64,000 bases of DNA from CAVOJV01 sp963696325 (GCA_963696325.1 CAVOJV010000040.1:36027-100026), one strand, 5' to 3'. Shown: positions 40,734 through 50,805, numbered from the stretch's first letter. Notes: a model not told the origin generated them from the letters alone. A program made the numbers and translations.

Positions 40734-42476
40734 GTGGCTGAGGAAACTGTCGAGCAAGCGCCGGAGCAGAACACCGCTGGCGATTGGCGCGCCTGGCTGG
40801 CGAAACTCCGCCAGCCAGCCCTGCCGCAGCTCGGGCTGATGGTCGGTGTAGCCGCGGTACTGGCCCTGGTGATAGCGCTGGCCCTGTGGTCCAGCGCCCC
40901 CTCTTACGAAGTGCTGTACCATGGCCTGGCCGACGCCGATGCCGGCGAAATCATGGCGGTTCTCCAGCAGAGCAACGTCCCCTTTAAAGTCGATTCACGC
41001 ACCGGTGCGCTGACCGTTCCGGCTAATAACGTCCATGCCGTGCGCCTGAAGCTCGCGAGCCAGGGATTGCCACGCGGGACAGTGAACGGTTTCGATCTAT
41101 TGGATCAGAAGAACAGCTTCGGCGTCAGTCAGTTCATGGAGAATGCTCGCTATCAGCATGCCCTGGAGGGAGAACTGGCCCGCTCTATTACGAGTATCGG
41201 GGCGGTCCAGAGCGCGCGGGTGCATCTGGCACTGCCCAAGGAAACCGTGTTCGTGCGCGAGCAACAACTACCCAGCGCCTCCGTGCTGGTGCAGCTCCAT
41301 CCCGGACGCGTGCTGGATAAGGGGCAGGTGGCCGCCATCGTCCATTTGATCTCCTCCAGCGTACCTAAGTTGAGTGCCGATAAGATCGCAGTGATCGACC
41401 AGACCGGCGCGCTGTTGACCCGCCCCGGTGGTAACACCGACCTCGCCCAGAGCATGGATCAGATGGACTACGCGCGGCAACTGGAGGAACGCTATATCCG
41501 CCGCATCGAGGACATTATCACGCCCATCCTAGGGCTGGGCAAAGTCCAGGCGCAGGTGGCGCTGGATATGGATTTTACCGTCACCGAGGAAACCGCCGAG
41601 TTCTATGACCCCAAGCAGCCCCAGGGCATGATGCGCAGCGAGCGGCTGTTGGAGGAGTCCAATGCGCGGCCCCAAGCAGCCGGCATCCCCGGTGCGCTCA
41701 GCAACCAGCCGCCAGGCACGGCCAGCGCGCCGGAAAAAATCAATCCGCAGGACCCCAATACCGCCGGTAATCCTAATGCCGTTGGTACGCAGACCGACAC
41801 CAACCTTACCCAGCGCCAGCGCAAGGAAATGACTCGCAACTACGAGATGGACAAGCGCGTCAGCCACCTCCGCAAGGTGCCCGGCGAGATCAAGCGCATT
41901 TCCACGGCCGTGGTGCTGGATGATCGGGCAACCCTGGGCACTGACGGCAAGCCCGCGCATAACCCGCTGACGGCGGAGGAGTTGGAGCGGATCACCAATC
42001 TGGTCAAGGAAGCGGTGGGCTTTAATGCGGCGCGGGGGGATACGGTCAACGTTATCAATGCCACCTTTGCAGCTTCCCCCCTGACGGAAAATCCCCTGCC
42101 CTGGTGGCAGCAGGACTGGTTCCTGGCGCTGGTCAAGTGGGGAGTAGTCGGTATCGTAGCGGTCCTGCTGCTGTTGCTCGTGGTGCGCCCGATCATGCGC
42201 CGGATGCTGGCGGCACCGCCGCCTCTGGTTCCGGCTGAGCAGGTTGAGAAACTGAGCGGCCCCGTGGCCGAGGGGAAGGTCTTGAAGTCCGACGAGGAAG
42301 GGTTGGAAGGTTTACTGGAAGACCGGGTCGAGATCGGCAGCGATCAGCAAGTTCCACAGTTGGGCCATTCCTTAGAGCAGTTGGATAAGCGGTTAAAGAC
42401 GGCTAAAGCCCTGGTGGCTGAAGACCCGAAGCGGGCCGTTCAAGTTATCAAGAACTGGATGGCGAGCGAGATTTAG
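40734..42476 (+). CDS. fliF: FliF MS-ring protein
   Basis: 580-aa ring protein. GTG 40734 is used as the start, with AAGGAAATC upstream. A membrane helix near 38-60 is followed by periplasmic YscJ-like ring domains (about 65-230) with YHGLADADAGEIMAVLQQ. The large variable region (about 290-430) carries Pro/Ala/Asn-rich sequence, and a second membrane helix lies at about 465-485. The cytoplasmic C-terminal tail binds FliG. Length is normal. Confidence 0.96.
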   Translation: MAEETVEQAPEQNTAGDWRAWLAKLRQPALPQLGLMVGVAAVLALVIALALWSSAPSYEVLYHGLADADAGEIMAVLQQSNVPFKVDSRTGALTVPANNVHAVRLKLASQGLPRGTVNGFDLLDQKNSFGVSQFMENARYQHALEGELARSITSIGAVQSARVHLALPKETVFVREQQLPSASVLVQLHPGRVLDKGQVAAIVHLISSSVPKLSADKIAVIDQTGALLTRPGGNTDLAQSMDQMDYARQLEERYIRRIEDIITPILGLGKVQAQVALDMDFTVTEETAEFYDPKQPQGMMRSERLLEESNARPQAAGIPGALSNQPPGTASAPEKINPQDPNTAGNPNAVGTQTDTNLTQRQRKEMTRNYEMDKRVSHLRKVPGEIKRISTAVVLDDRATLGTDGKPAHNPLTAEELERITNLVKEAVGFNAARGDTVNVINATFAASPLTENPLPWWQQDWFLALVKWGVVGIVAVLLLLLVVRPIMRRMLAAPPPLVPAEQVEKLSGPVAEGKVLKSDEEGLEGLLEDRVEIGSDQQVPQLGHSLEQLDKRLKTAKALVAEDPKRAVQVIKNWMASEI

Positions 42477-42480
42477 CGCC

Positions 42481-43491
42481 ATGGCGGAAGCAGCCAAACT
42501 AAAGGGTATCGAACGCGCCGCCGTACTGCTGATGGCGCTGGGCGAGGATTGCGCGGCGGAGGTCTTAAAGCACATGGAGCCCCGCGAACTGCATAAGATC
42601 GGCGCCGCCATGGTCACCCTGGCCAATGTCAACCGCGACCAGGTCAGCGGGGTGCTGAATGAGTTTAACGAACAGGTGGATAACCAAACCTCCATGGGGG
42701 TTAACAGCCACGGCTACATCCGCAATGTGCTGGTCCGTGCCCTGGGGCGGGATAAGGCCAAGGGTATCATCGAAGGCATTCTTAACGCCGATAAAGCCTC
42801 CGGCGTGGACGCCCTCAAGTGGATGGACTCCAGCGCTATCGCCGGCGCCTTGCGGGAAGAGCATCCGCAGGTAGTGGCCCTGGTGCTGGCTTCATTGGAA
42901 CCCCAGCAGGCGGCTGGCGTAATCAGCCTGCTGCCGGAGGCGTTGCGCTGTGATGCCCTCGTGCGGGTAGCCACCCTGGACAGCCTGCCATCGAAGGCCC
43001 TAGTGGAGCTGAACGAAATCATTGAAAAGCAACTGATGACCACGATCAGTGCGGCAACCACCGCCAAGATGGGGGGACCGCGGCGGGCCGCCGAGATTCT
43101 GAACTTGCTGGATGGCGGTGTGGAAGCCCCCATACTCGATAAGATCAAGGAGATCAATAAGGATCTGGCGCGGCAGGTTGAGGAGCAGATGCTGGTATTC
43201 GACAGCCTGCTGAGTATGCAGGATCGTGGTATTCAAACGCTGTTGCGGGAAGTTTCCTCGGAAACGCTGCTGGTAGCCTTGCGCGGCGCCGACGAGATGG
43301 TGCGCCAGAAGATCCTGCGCAATATGTCCAAACGCGCCGCCGGGATGCTGCAGGATGATCTGGAGGTCATGCCGCCGGTGCGCCTCAGCGAGGTGGAAAC
43401 GGCGCAACGAGAGATCCTGATGACCGCCAGGCGACTGGCGGAAGCCGGTGAGTTGTCCATGGGCGGTAGGGGAGGAGATAAACTTGTCTAA
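42481..43491 (+). CDS. fliG: FliG motor switch protein
   Basis: 336-aa rotor protein. Three armadillo-like domains are followed by the C-terminal torque helix region (about 270-300) with FDSLLSMQDRGIQTLLREV and the charged face LVALRGADEMVRQKILRNMSKRA. The EHPQVVALVLASLEPQQAAG motif is intact. It starts 4 bp after fliF. The end overlaps the chosen fliH start by 8 bp. Confidence 0.97.
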   Translation: MAEAAKLKGIERAAVLLMALGEDCAAEVLKHMEPRELHKIGAAMVTLANVNRDQVSGVLNEFNEQVDNQTSMGVNSHGYIRNVLVRALGRDKAKGIIEGILNADKASGVDALKWMDSSAIAGALREEHPQVVALVLASLEPQQAAGVISLLPEALRCDALVRVATLDSLPSKALVELNEIIEKQLMTTISAATTAKMGGPRRAAEILNLLDGGVEAPILDKIKEINKDLARQVEEQMLVFDSLLSMQDRGIQTLLREVSSETLLVALRGADEMVRQKILRNMSKRAAGMLQDDLEVMPPVRLSEVETAQREILMTARRLAEAGELSMGGRGGDKLV

Positions 43492-44233
43492 GGTCATTCC
43501 AGGTTCCAGTTTAAGCGCCTATGAACGCTGGGAGGTGCCCAGCGTGGATAGCGCATCTGCCGCCTTCGACCAGCCCGAATTAACCTCCGCTACTGGCGGG
43601 CAGCCCCCTGCCCTCCCCACCTTGGATGAGGTTGAATCCATCCAGCGACTGGCACAGGACGAAGGGTTTGCCGCCGGCTATCAGGAGGGCCGCAAGGAAG
43701 GCAAAGAGCAAGGCTACGGCAAGGGTCAGCAGGAAGGTTATGAGAAGGGCTATCAACAGGGCCACCAGGAAGGGCTGGAAGCGAGCCACGACGAGATAGC
43801 CGAGCGCGCGCAGAAACTCGGGCAGATTCTGGATTTCATGAGCCGCCCGCTGGATGATCTGGATACGACGGTCGAGCAGGAGTTGGCGCACCTGGCCATC
43901 GCCATCGCCCGCCAGTTGATGCGGCGCGAACTGAAGACCGCACCCGGCGAAATCGTGGCGGTCGTACGGCAAACCCTGGGGCTGCTGCCGGTAGCCAGTC
44001 GGGAAGTGCGGGTGCATCTGCACCCGGAAGACGCCGAGCTGGTGCGGGACGTGTTCGCCCTCAAGGAAGAGAGCTATACGTGGCGGATTCAGGATGATCC
44101 GACGCTAACCCGCGGCGGTTGCCGGGTGGAAACCAATACCTCGTCCATCGATGCCAGCGTGGAAAGACGACTGGGCGCCGTCATCGCCAAAGTGCTGGGC
44201 GACGAGCGCAAGGAAGATGACTATGGGCCCTGA
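43484..44233 (+). CDS. fliH: FliH export ATPase regulator
   Basis: 249 aa from TTG 43484 (LSKVIPGSSLSAYERWEVP), preceded by GGAGGAG at the right distance; no ATG fits, since the next upstream ones lie inside fliG. The middle is a long Glu/Gly/Gln-rich coiled coil with GxxxG repeats (GFAAGYQEGRKEGKEQGYG and similar), a FliH hallmark. The C-terminal domain (about 140-249) binds FliI. It overlaps fliI by 11 bp. Confidence 0.92.
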   Translation: MSKVIPGSSLSAYERWEVPSVDSASAAFDQPELTSATGGQPPALPTLDEVESIQRLAQDEGFAAGYQEGRKEGKEQGYGKGQQEGYEKGYQQGHQEGLEASHDEIAERAQKLGQILDFMSRPLDDLDTTVEQELAHLAIAIARQLMRRELKTAPGEIVAVVRQTLGLLPVASREVRVHLHPEDAELVRDVFALKEESYTWRIQDDPTLTRGGCRVETNTSSIDASVERRLGAVIAKVLGDERKEDDYGP

Positions 44234-45576
44234 ATTAAACCGCGCCGCGCTCTGGCAGGAAAATCTAGCGCACCGGGGCGCCCGTTTGACCGAAACACCC
44301 GCCCTGGTGGTAGAGGGACGGCTGACCCGCATGGTGGGCTTCACCCTGGAAGCGATGGGTTGCGTCGCCCCCGTAGGCGCCCGCTGCCTGGTGATCGGCC
44401 CGGACAATACGCCGGTCGAAGCGGAAGTCGTTGGCTTTGCCGGCGACAAACTGTATCTCATGCCCAGCGGCGATATGCACGGGGTATTCCCCAATTCCCG
44501 CGTGCTGCCCACGAGCGGTGTCAGTCAGGTACCCGTGGGCGATGACTTGTTGGGCCGAGTGCTGGATGGCGCCGGTCGCATTCTGGATGGATTTGCGCCC
44601 CCCCGCCGCACGCGCCTAGTGCCCCTCAGCGGCAAAACCATCAACCCGCTGTTGCGCAAACCCATTCGTGAACCCCTGGATGTGGGGGTGCGGTCTATCA
44701 ACGCCCTGCTGACCGTGGGCCGTGGCCAGCGCATGGGTCTGTTCGCCGGCTCCGGGGTGGGCAAAAGCGTGCTGTTGGGGATGATGACTCGCTTTACCAA
44801 GGCCGACGTCATTGTCGTCGGGCTGATCGGAGAACGGGGCCGGGAAGTGCAGGAATTTATCCAGGAAATACTTCGGCCCCGAGGGCATGGCCAGGGCCGT
44901 GGTAGTGGCGGCACCCGCCGACGCGCCGCCGCTGATACGGCTGCACGGGGCGACTATCGCTACCCGGATCGCCGAGGATTTCCGCGACAGCGGCAAACAG
45001 GTGCTGCTGCTGATGGACTCGCTGACCCGCTACGCTCAGGCGCAGCGCGAGATCGCGCTTGCCATCGGCGAACCGCCGGCCACCAAGGGTTATCCACCGT
45101 CGGTATTTGCCGAAATTCCACAACTGGTGGAACGGGCCGGCAATGACGCCGTCGGCGGTTCTATCACCGCTTTCTACACGGTGTTGGCCGAGGGTGATGA
45201 CCAGAACGATCCCATCGCCGACGCTGCCCGCGCCATCCTCGACGGCCATATCGTCCTGTCCAGGCGCCTGGCCGAGTCTGGCCATTACCCGGCTATCGAT
45301 ATCGAGGCGTCCATCAGTCGCGCCATGCCGCAGATCGCCACCGCCGGTCATCAGCGATTGGCGCGCCGCTTCAAGCAGCTCTATTCCACCTTCGAGCAGC
45401 ATCGGGACTTGATCAACGTAGGCGCCTATACAGCCGGCAGCGACCCGGCGGTGGACGAGGCCAAAGAGTATAACCCGCAACTCAGGCGGTTTCTCAAGCA
45501 GAGTATCAACGAGCAGGTGACGCTGGAAGATAGCACGAACCAACTGCTCGATCTCCTGCACCAGGATAAAATCTGA
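44223..45576 (+). pseudogene. fliI: FliI export ATPase with a one-base frameshift
   Basis: The composite is about 450 aa, the normal FliI length. The start is ATG 44223, overlapping fliH. The first part has the N-terminal barrel and the P-loop GSGVGKSVLLGM near residue 176, then VVGLIGERGREVQEFIQEIL. At 44871-44875 (CTTCGG) one extra base, probably T, shifts the frame. The second part begins GPEGMARAVVVAAPADAPPL and continues normally through the LLMDSLTRYAQAQREIALA Walker B region to the end. Unless this is a sequencing error, the ATPase is lost. Flagellar export can proceed weakly without FliI, so motility would be reduced and not necessarily abolished. Confidence 0.9.
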
Positions 45577-46025
45577 TGGCTGACCGTGCCCACCGCCTTG
45601 AACCCGCCGTCCAGGTGGCCCGCTCGCGGGAAGATGAAGCCGCTCGCACCTTCGCCGAGGCCCAGCACCGCCTGGCTGATCAGGAAGCCCAGCTACACCA
45701 GTTGCTGACCTTTCGCCACGAGTACGCCGAGCAGTTTCAGAATGCCGGCCGTACCGGCCTGCTGGCGCATCAGCTACACAATTACACCGCTTTTCTGGCT
45801 AATCTAGACCGTAGCATTACCCAATCGCGACAGCAGTCAGAATGCCTACAAGGCGAATGCCAGCGCCAGCATGAGCATTGGCTGCACAAGCGCGCCAGGA
45901 CGCAGGCTCTGCAGACGGTAATAGAAGGCTATCGCCGCGAACAGGGCCGGATCGAGGAGCACCGCGAACAGGCCGCCACCGACGAGCGAGCGCTGCGCGG
46001 TTGTTGGAAAACGGCCGAGGATTGA
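45576..46025 (+). CDS. fliJ: FliJ export chaperone
   Basis: 149-aa, almost entirely coiled-coil protein (Gln/Arg/Glu-rich) that acts as the stalk inside the FliI hexamer and as an escort for export chaperones. The start ATG overlaps the fliI stop (ATGA-type). Typical features are the N-terminal heptads and RREQGRIEEHREQAATDE near the end. Length is normal. Confidence 0.93.
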   Translation: MADRAHRLEPAVQVARSREDEAARTFAEAQHRLADQEAQLHQLLTFRHEYAEQFQNAGRTGLLAHQLHNYTAFLANLDRSITQSRQQSECLQGECQRQHEHWLHKRARTQALQTVIEGYRREQGRIEEHREQAATDERALRGCWKTAED

Positions 46026-46074
46026 ATTGGCACGCTGATTGTCCACCGGGCTCAAGCCTTCAAAAGGAATTCCC

Positions 46075-47598
46075 ATGCACAGTATCGGATCGACATCCTT
46101 ACCCAGCACGACCGACAACACCGCCGATCTACCCGCCGTACGGGGAGGGGGAAGTCGTGGCGATGCGCCGTGCTTCAGCACCCTGCTGCGCGAGAGTCCA
46201 ATGCCAGCGGGCCAAGACCCTGGCGCGAAACAGGCCGCCACAGCACCCGCCGAACCAGCCGCCGGAGCGGAGGAGCAACTGCTTCCCGACGACGATCCGG
46301 AGACGGCTGAAGCCCCGGCTGATAACACCGTGGAGACCGTCGCCAAGCCGCTTAAGTCGGCGCCAGATGACGATGCCGCCGATGATGATGACGCCTCGAC
46401 CGCTGAACAACCAAGCACGCCAAGCGGCAGCGATCAGTTGATGATGCCGCCTGCCGGAATAGACAACGCGCCGGAACCGGCTGGCGAGGATTTACCGAAC
46501 CCTGCCACGGTGGACGGGGATGGGGCCTTGGCGCCGGCGGCAGCTACCTTGACCCCGCCGGGGTCCGTTTCCCCGCAGCAGCCAATGGTAATACCCGCCT
46601 CGCCTGCGGGGCTGGAGAACGTCGCTACGTTGCCGCCGGTACCGCCCGCCGAGGTTGCCGACAGGCTCCCAGAGAGCGATACCGACGCCTTGACAAGGAC
46701 TGCGCCCGCCATGCTGGGCGAAATGGCGCCGCCGGCTGGCAATGGGTGGCTGCCAGCCTGGATGAAGGTTGCCTTGACCCCGCCGGAATCCTTACCCTCG
46801 GCCTTGCCCACGGAGGATGAGAGCGTGGTCGCGTTGCCGCTGACGCCCGTGCTGTCGCTGTGCACATCGCCAGGACCGGGCGGGAAGAACGTGATGGGGG
46901 TTGGCGCTGTTACAGGGGGGGAATTCCTGTCGCCCGTCGGCAATGGATGGCCATCTTTGACCATTGCCGCCGCAGCATTAGCGCCTCCTTTCGAGGTTGT
47001 TGCCTTGGCGACGGCTGCACTTGAAGCGAGTCAGACACTGCTGCACAGCGACGGGCCGGAGTCCCTGACTATCGGCGCCGCTCATGGCGAGGCGACTCCG
47101 CTCAGTATGGCGGCAACACCACCCCGGACCGAGTTGCCCCTGCCATCGCTGCAGTCGGCAAGCCCAGTCTCGCTGGATATGCAGCGCAGCGGCTGGGGCC
47201 ATATGCTCGGGCAGCAGTTGGTGTGGATGGTTGAGAACCAGGTCCAGCACGCCGACATCAAGCTCAATCCGCCGCACCTGGGTCCCTTGGAAGTGCGTTT
47301 GTCACTGCAGCAGGATCAGGCCAACGTGACGTTTTTCTCCCACGACAGCGCGGTGCGCCATGCCATCGAAAGCTCGCTGCCAAGACTGCGGGAGATGCTC
47401 GACGGCCAAGGTGTGCGGTTAGCTCAAGCCCAGGTGTCGGATCAATCGTTGGCTCGCCAACAGCAGGACTCCGGTGGCCAGACCAGCGGTAGGCACAGGG
47501 GGTACGGGGCTGTCGATGACGGCATCACCATTGGTTCCGAAACCGACTCTCCGCGAGTTACCCGAACGGCGCTGGGGATGGTGGATCACTATGTCTGA
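46075..47598 (+). CDS. fliK: FliK hook-length control protein
   Basis: 507 aa from ATG 46075, with AAAAGGAA upstream. A long, low-complexity Pro/Ala/Glu-rich ruler region (about 15-370) is followed by a C-terminal Flg_hook domain (about 375-480) with VENQVQHADIKLNPPHLGPL and VTFFSHDSAVRHAIESSLP. It is secreted during hook assembly and signals FlhB to switch. It is the last gene of the fliE operon and converges with the pilZ gene. Confidence 0.9.
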   Translation: MHSIGSTSLPSTTDNTADLPAVRGGGSRGDAPCFSTLLRESPMPAGQDPGAKQAATAPAEPAAGAEEQLLPDDDPETAEAPADNTVETVAKPLKSAPDDDAADDDDASTAEQPSTPSGSDQLMMPPAGIDNAPEPAGEDLPNPATVDGDGALAPAAATLTPPGSVSPQQPMVIPASPAGLENVATLPPVPPAEVADRLPESDTDALTRTAPAMLGEMAPPAGNGWLPAWMKVALTPPESLPSALPTEDESVVALPLTPVLSLCTSPGPGGKNVMGVGAVTGGEFLSPVGNGWPSLTIAAAALAPPFEVVALATAALEASQTLLHSDGPESLTIGAAHGEATPLSMAATPPRTELPLPSLQSASPVSLDMQRSGWGHMLGQQLVWMVENQVQHADIKLNPPHLGPLEVRLSLQQDQANVTFFSHDSAVRHAIESSLPRLREMLDGQGVRLAQAQVSDQSLARQQQDSGGQTSGRHRGYGAVDDGITIGSETDSPRVTRTALGMVDHYV

Positions 47599-47606
47599 CA
47601 ATAGGG

Positions 47607-48179
47607 TTAGCACTGCTCCGGCGGCGCCCGGCGGCGCCGGCTTTGCGCAACGGCGCGGCGGTGATTGACGAAGATAAACCGTTCCAGTTCTTCCTGGACG
47701 GTTTCTCCTATCCCATAAAGCGCCGCCGCTATCGTCCAACCGGCGGCTTCCGCGATGCGCTCCTCCACCCGACCGTGCAGAACCACCGGGTGAGGGTATT
47801 TCATGCTGCAATAAAGGTCGATCCGCACCAGGCTGTCAATCGACGGGGAGACGATATCCTGCCAGCGCAAGGTGGCCGTCGTCAGGGTGAGGGGGTGTGC
47901 GTTGGGAATCAGTTGGTGCTGGGCAAACAACTGGCCTACCAGTTCCAATAGCAGATTCAGCTTGAAGTCCAGCCTCGCGATAGTCTCGGACTCCAGTTCC
48001 TGAGCGTCCTCACTGGGATTGCCAGTCTGGGTTTCCAGGATCAGGAGCGTGCGCAGAATATCCAGGTTAGCGCTTTCCGTATGCGCCAGCTCGGACTCGC
48101 TGGGGGCGGCGACCCGCTCGCTCCACACCAAGGGCAGGCGCCCCTCGTAGACGAGGCCGCGAGCGGTGGACTCAGTCAC
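47607..48179 (-). CDS. PilZ-like flagellar-cluster protein
   Basis: 190-aa soluble protein. An N-terminal helical region is followed by a C-terminal beta-rich domain (about 100-185) with RWQDIVSPSIDSLVRIDLYC and ends in FIFVNHRRAVAQSRRRR. It resembles the PilZ-domain proteins placed after fliT in related flagellar loci. The canonical c-di-GMP motifs (RxxxR, D/NxSxxG) are not clearly present, so it may be an atypical or non-binding PilZ. It overlaps the fliT stop by 4 bp. Confidence 0.65.
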   Translation of the reverse strand: MTESTARGLVYEGRLPLVWSERVAAPSESELAHTESANLDILRTLLILETQTGNPSEDAQELESETIARLDFKLNLLLELVGQLFAQHQLIPNAHPLTLTTATLRWQDIVSPSIDSLVRIDLYCSMKYPHPVVLHGRVEERIAEAAGWTIAAALYGIGETVQEELERFIFVNHRRAVAQSRRRRAPPEQC

Positions 48180-48514
48180 GGGTTCGACTCATTACACTGT
48201 TCGAGCGTGGCATAGGCAAGTCGCGCTTTTCGGCTGATTGTTAACGTTCCCACCTGGCGCGCCAGTTCTGCCTGGTGCTGGCGCCCCAGCACCAAAAGCG
48301 CCGCGTCACTGGCCAGCGCCTGGCGAATACAGGCTTCTAGGGCAGCAATGGCGGCGGCCGGCGGGTCCTGGGCGAATAGCTCTTGCAGCAGGCTGCGACG
48401 CCGTTCTTCTCGCTCGATGACCGCCTCCCACTCATCCGCCCGCGCCATATCCAGCATTTCCACGCCCAACACCTGCACCGCCGCCGCCAACTCTGTCCAT
48501 CCGCGGACAGTCAT
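48176..48514 (-). CDS. fliT: FliT-like flagellar chaperone
   Basis: 112 aa from ATG 48514 (MTVRGWTELAAAVQVLGVEM), chosen because the longer frame overlaps fliS. An all-helical protein with a conserved centre AIEREERRRSLLQELF-like segment (VIEREERRRSLLQELFAQD) and a C-terminal helix. FliT chaperones FliD and regulates flagellar gene expression in enterics. The assignment depends largely on position after fliS. Confidence 0.8.
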   Translation of the reverse strand: MTVRGWTELAAAVQVLGVEMLDMARADEWEAVIEREERRRSLLQELFAQDPPAAAIAALEACIRQALASDAALLVLGRQHQAELARQVGTLTISRKARLAYATLEQCNESNP

Positions 48515-48518
48515 CGCC

Positions 48519-48914
48519 TTACCCGCCGATACCATCCCAGGCTTCCTTGACATCGTGCAGCAAGCCGGCGACTTCGTCGATCAGCACTGGATCGGATTTC
48601 AGATTAGCCTCGAGCAAGCGTCGCTCCATGTAATCGTACAGGGCATCCAGATTGCGCGCCAGGTCGCCGCCAGCTGCTTCGTTAAGACTGGCGCGCAGGC
48701 CATCGATGATGTCGATGGCCTTGCCGATTTGCTCGCCCTTGCGGGCTACTTCGCCGCGTTGCAGGTGGCCCTTGGCGCTGGCCAGCCGTTCCAGGCCACC
48801 CTCGAACAGCAGTTGGATGAGCCGATGGGGATTGGCATCTTCCAGCCCGGCGTCCGTCTTGACCTGCTGATACTGCTGTAAAGCGTTCATGGTTGTAGCG
48901 TGCCTCGTATACAT
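48519..48914 (-). CDS. fliS: FliS flagellin chaperone
   Basis: 131-aa chaperone that binds the flagellin C-terminus. The sequence ALQQYQQVKTDAGLEDANPH and LIQLLFEGGLERLASAKGHL, followed by IGKAIDIIDGLRASLNEAAGG and LDALYDYMERRLLEANLK, is typical. The start is ATG 48914 or ATG 48890 (MNALQQYQQ); the family usually begins with the latter. Lies 15 bp after fliD. Confidence 0.95.
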   Translation of the reverse strand: MYTRHATTMNALQQYQQVKTDAGLEDANPHRLIQLLFEGGLERLASAKGHLQRGEVARKGEQIGKAIDIIDGLRASLNEAAGGDLARNLDALYDYMERRLLEANLKSDPVLIDEVAGLLHDVKEAWDGIGG

Positions 48915-48929
48915 GATAAACCTCGGTTA

Positions 48930-50348
48930 TTAACTTTGATTATTCTTGGAAAGCCCGGCCAATTGTTGCGTCAAGGCATTGCCGGTGGCAGTCAATTGAC
49001 TGACCAGTTTGTCCATGGCCGTGAATTGTGCGCGATAGCGGGTTTCCACATCGGCTAGACGCCGATTCAAATCCACCCGCTCGTCATCAAGGGAGCTGAT
49101 GCGCTTAGTGAGACTGGTGGTACGGCTGGCCAAGGGGCCGTCGCTGCCGAGCAGCTTGCCTAGAAAGTCATCCAGGCGCTCGGCGATGCCAGTGGATGCG
49201 GTGCTTCCCTCGGCACCGGTGAATAGGGCCGCGACCGCTTTGGGGTCTTTCTCAAGGGCTTTTTGCAAGGCGCCGCTATCCAGTTTAAGCGTGCCATCCC
49301 GCTGGATGCTGATGCCGACATCGGACAACGAGCGCAGGGGGTTCCCGGTGACCGGTTCCCCCAGCGCGTGGCGTAGTTGACTCGTCGCCGAGCGTACCCC
49401 GGCATCGCCCAGCAGCGGTCCTTTTTCCTTCGTCTGCGGGTTATAGGCGGTCAGCGCGGCCGTGGTGTTGGCAAACTTGTTGTAGGCGCTGATGAAAGCA
49501 CTCACCGCGCCGGTGACCGCGGCCGTATCCTGCGCCACGGTCAGCTCCGTGGCGGTGCCGGGTTTGGCGGATTTCAAATTCAGGGTGACGCCATCCAGTG
49601 CCCCTGTGACCGTATTGCTGGCACTGGTGATCTTGAGGCCGTCGATGATCACTTCGGCATCGCGGGCAGCGAAGGTGGTGTGCAGCCTGGTATCCACATC
49701 GGCAGCGTTTTCGGAAACCAGCAACTGGGCGGGCACGTCGCTGCCGGTGACCGCGATGGCCAGAGCCTTGGCGGTGCCGGTTTTGGTGGCGCTGAGTGTC
49801 AGCCGGTAGCCGCTGCCGTCATTAACGATATTGGCGCGCACGCCAAGGTCGGCTTTATTGTTGATGGCATCGCGGATGCCGGTCAGCGTGGCGTCGGCGG
49901 CTCCCACCTGCACATCGGGCGCGCCGTCCCCGTTGAAATCGAAGGACAAGTCGCCGGTGGTGACGGTGGCGGTCGTCAGCTCGTCGCTGGCGATGTTGAA
50001 TCGCCCGGAGGCCATCTTATGGGCCTGCGCCAGATTTTTGACTTCGATGCTGTAATTGCCGATTTGAGCAGTGCCGGTACCGGCGACGGTAGCGGTGAAC
50101 AAATCGCCGTCTCCCGCCGTCGCCTTCATGGCCTCGAATTTGGCCGGATCAGTCAAGCCCTTGACGGCACTCTGCAATTCCGACAAGGCGCCCTTAAACG
50201 TGCCGACGCCCGACAGTTCCGCTTGGAGGCTGGCCTCACGGCGGTTCAGCCGGTTAGTGGCCGGTGCACGTTCGGCGGTGACCAACTGGCTCACCAGGCC
50301 GTTGATATCCAGACCCGAGCCTACCCCTGAAACCGAAATGCCTGCCAT
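48930..50348 (-). CDS. fliD: FliD filament cap protein
   Basis: 472-aa hook-associated protein 2. The N-terminal D0 opens ISVSGVGSGLDINGLVSQLV. The FliD N domain (about 10-110), the central domains with Asn/Asp/Thr-rich beta structure, and the FliD C domain (about 230-450) with LSDVGISIQRDGTLKLD are followed by the terminal coiled coil. It caps the growing filament. It lies between flaG and fliS. Confidence 0.96.
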   Translation of the reverse strand: MAGISVSGVGSGLDINGLVSQLVTAERAPATNRLNRREASLQAELSGVGTFKGALSELQSAVKGLTDPAKFEAMKATAGDGDLFTATVAGTGTAQIGNYSIEVKNLAQAHKMASGRFNIASDELTTATVTTGDLSFDFNGDGAPDVQVGAADATLTGIRDAINNKADLGVRANIVNDGSGYRLTLSATKTGTAKALAIAVTGSDVPAQLLVSENAADVDTRLHTTFAARDAEVIIDGLKITSASNTVTGALDGVTLNLKSAKPGTATELTVAQDTAAVTGAVSAFISAYNKFANTTAALTAYNPQTKEKGPLLGDAGVRSATSQLRHALGEPVTGNPLRSLSDVGISIQRDGTLKLDSGALQKALEKDPKAVAALFTGAEGSTASTGIAERLDDFLGKLLGSDGPLASRTTSLTKRISSLDDERVDLNRRLADVETRYRAQFTAMDKLVSQLTATGNALTQQLAGLSKNNQS

Positions 50349-50397
50349 GTTGATTTCCTCGGTTGCGCTGGAAAAAATCGGGCAAATTGCGAGCCAA

Positions 50398-50805
50398 CTA
50401 GGCTTTATCCTGTATCAGCAAGCCCTGCGGCAAGGCGCGCGCCGATTTGTCGCCACCGAACTTATCGCCGGCGAAGAACTTGGCCAGCGCCAGCATATAG
50501 GAGGGCGGCAGTTGCAGGATGACCTGCTGTTTTTCCACATCGATGACCTTGATCACCATCTTGTCGGTGTCGTCATCGATGCTGAACTGGATGTTGGTGC
50601 GCAACATCTGCATGCGCTCGCGCAGCTCGGTGACCGCGGCCTCGACTTGCCGGCGTTCCGGCTTGGCGGTTGGCTGCTCGGCAGGGCCCGGCTGGCTGAC
50701 GGCGGCGGCTGGCTGGGCGGGGGTGAAACGCTTGACGTCGGCACCTCCCGATGGGCTGTGGATGTCGGCGACGGCCGGCGCCAGACTGGTTATCTCGGTG
50801 GCCAT
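50398..50805 (-). CDS. flaG: FlaG flagellar protein
   Basis: 135-aa FlaG. A variable Ala/Pro-rich N-terminus is followed by a conserved C-terminal domain (about 55-125) with LRTNIQFSIDDDTDKMVIKV and DVEKQQVILQLPPSYMLALA. FlaG proteins influence filament length. It is positioned between fliC and fliD, the usual order fliC-flaG-fliD-fliS. Confidence 0.93.
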   Translation of the reverse strand: MATEITSLAPAVADIHSPSGGADVKRFTPAQPAAAVSQPGPAEQPTAKPERRQVEAAVTELRERMQMLRTNIQFSIDDDTDKMVIKVIDVEKQQVILQLPPSYMLALAKFFAGDKFGGDKSARALPQGLLIQDKA

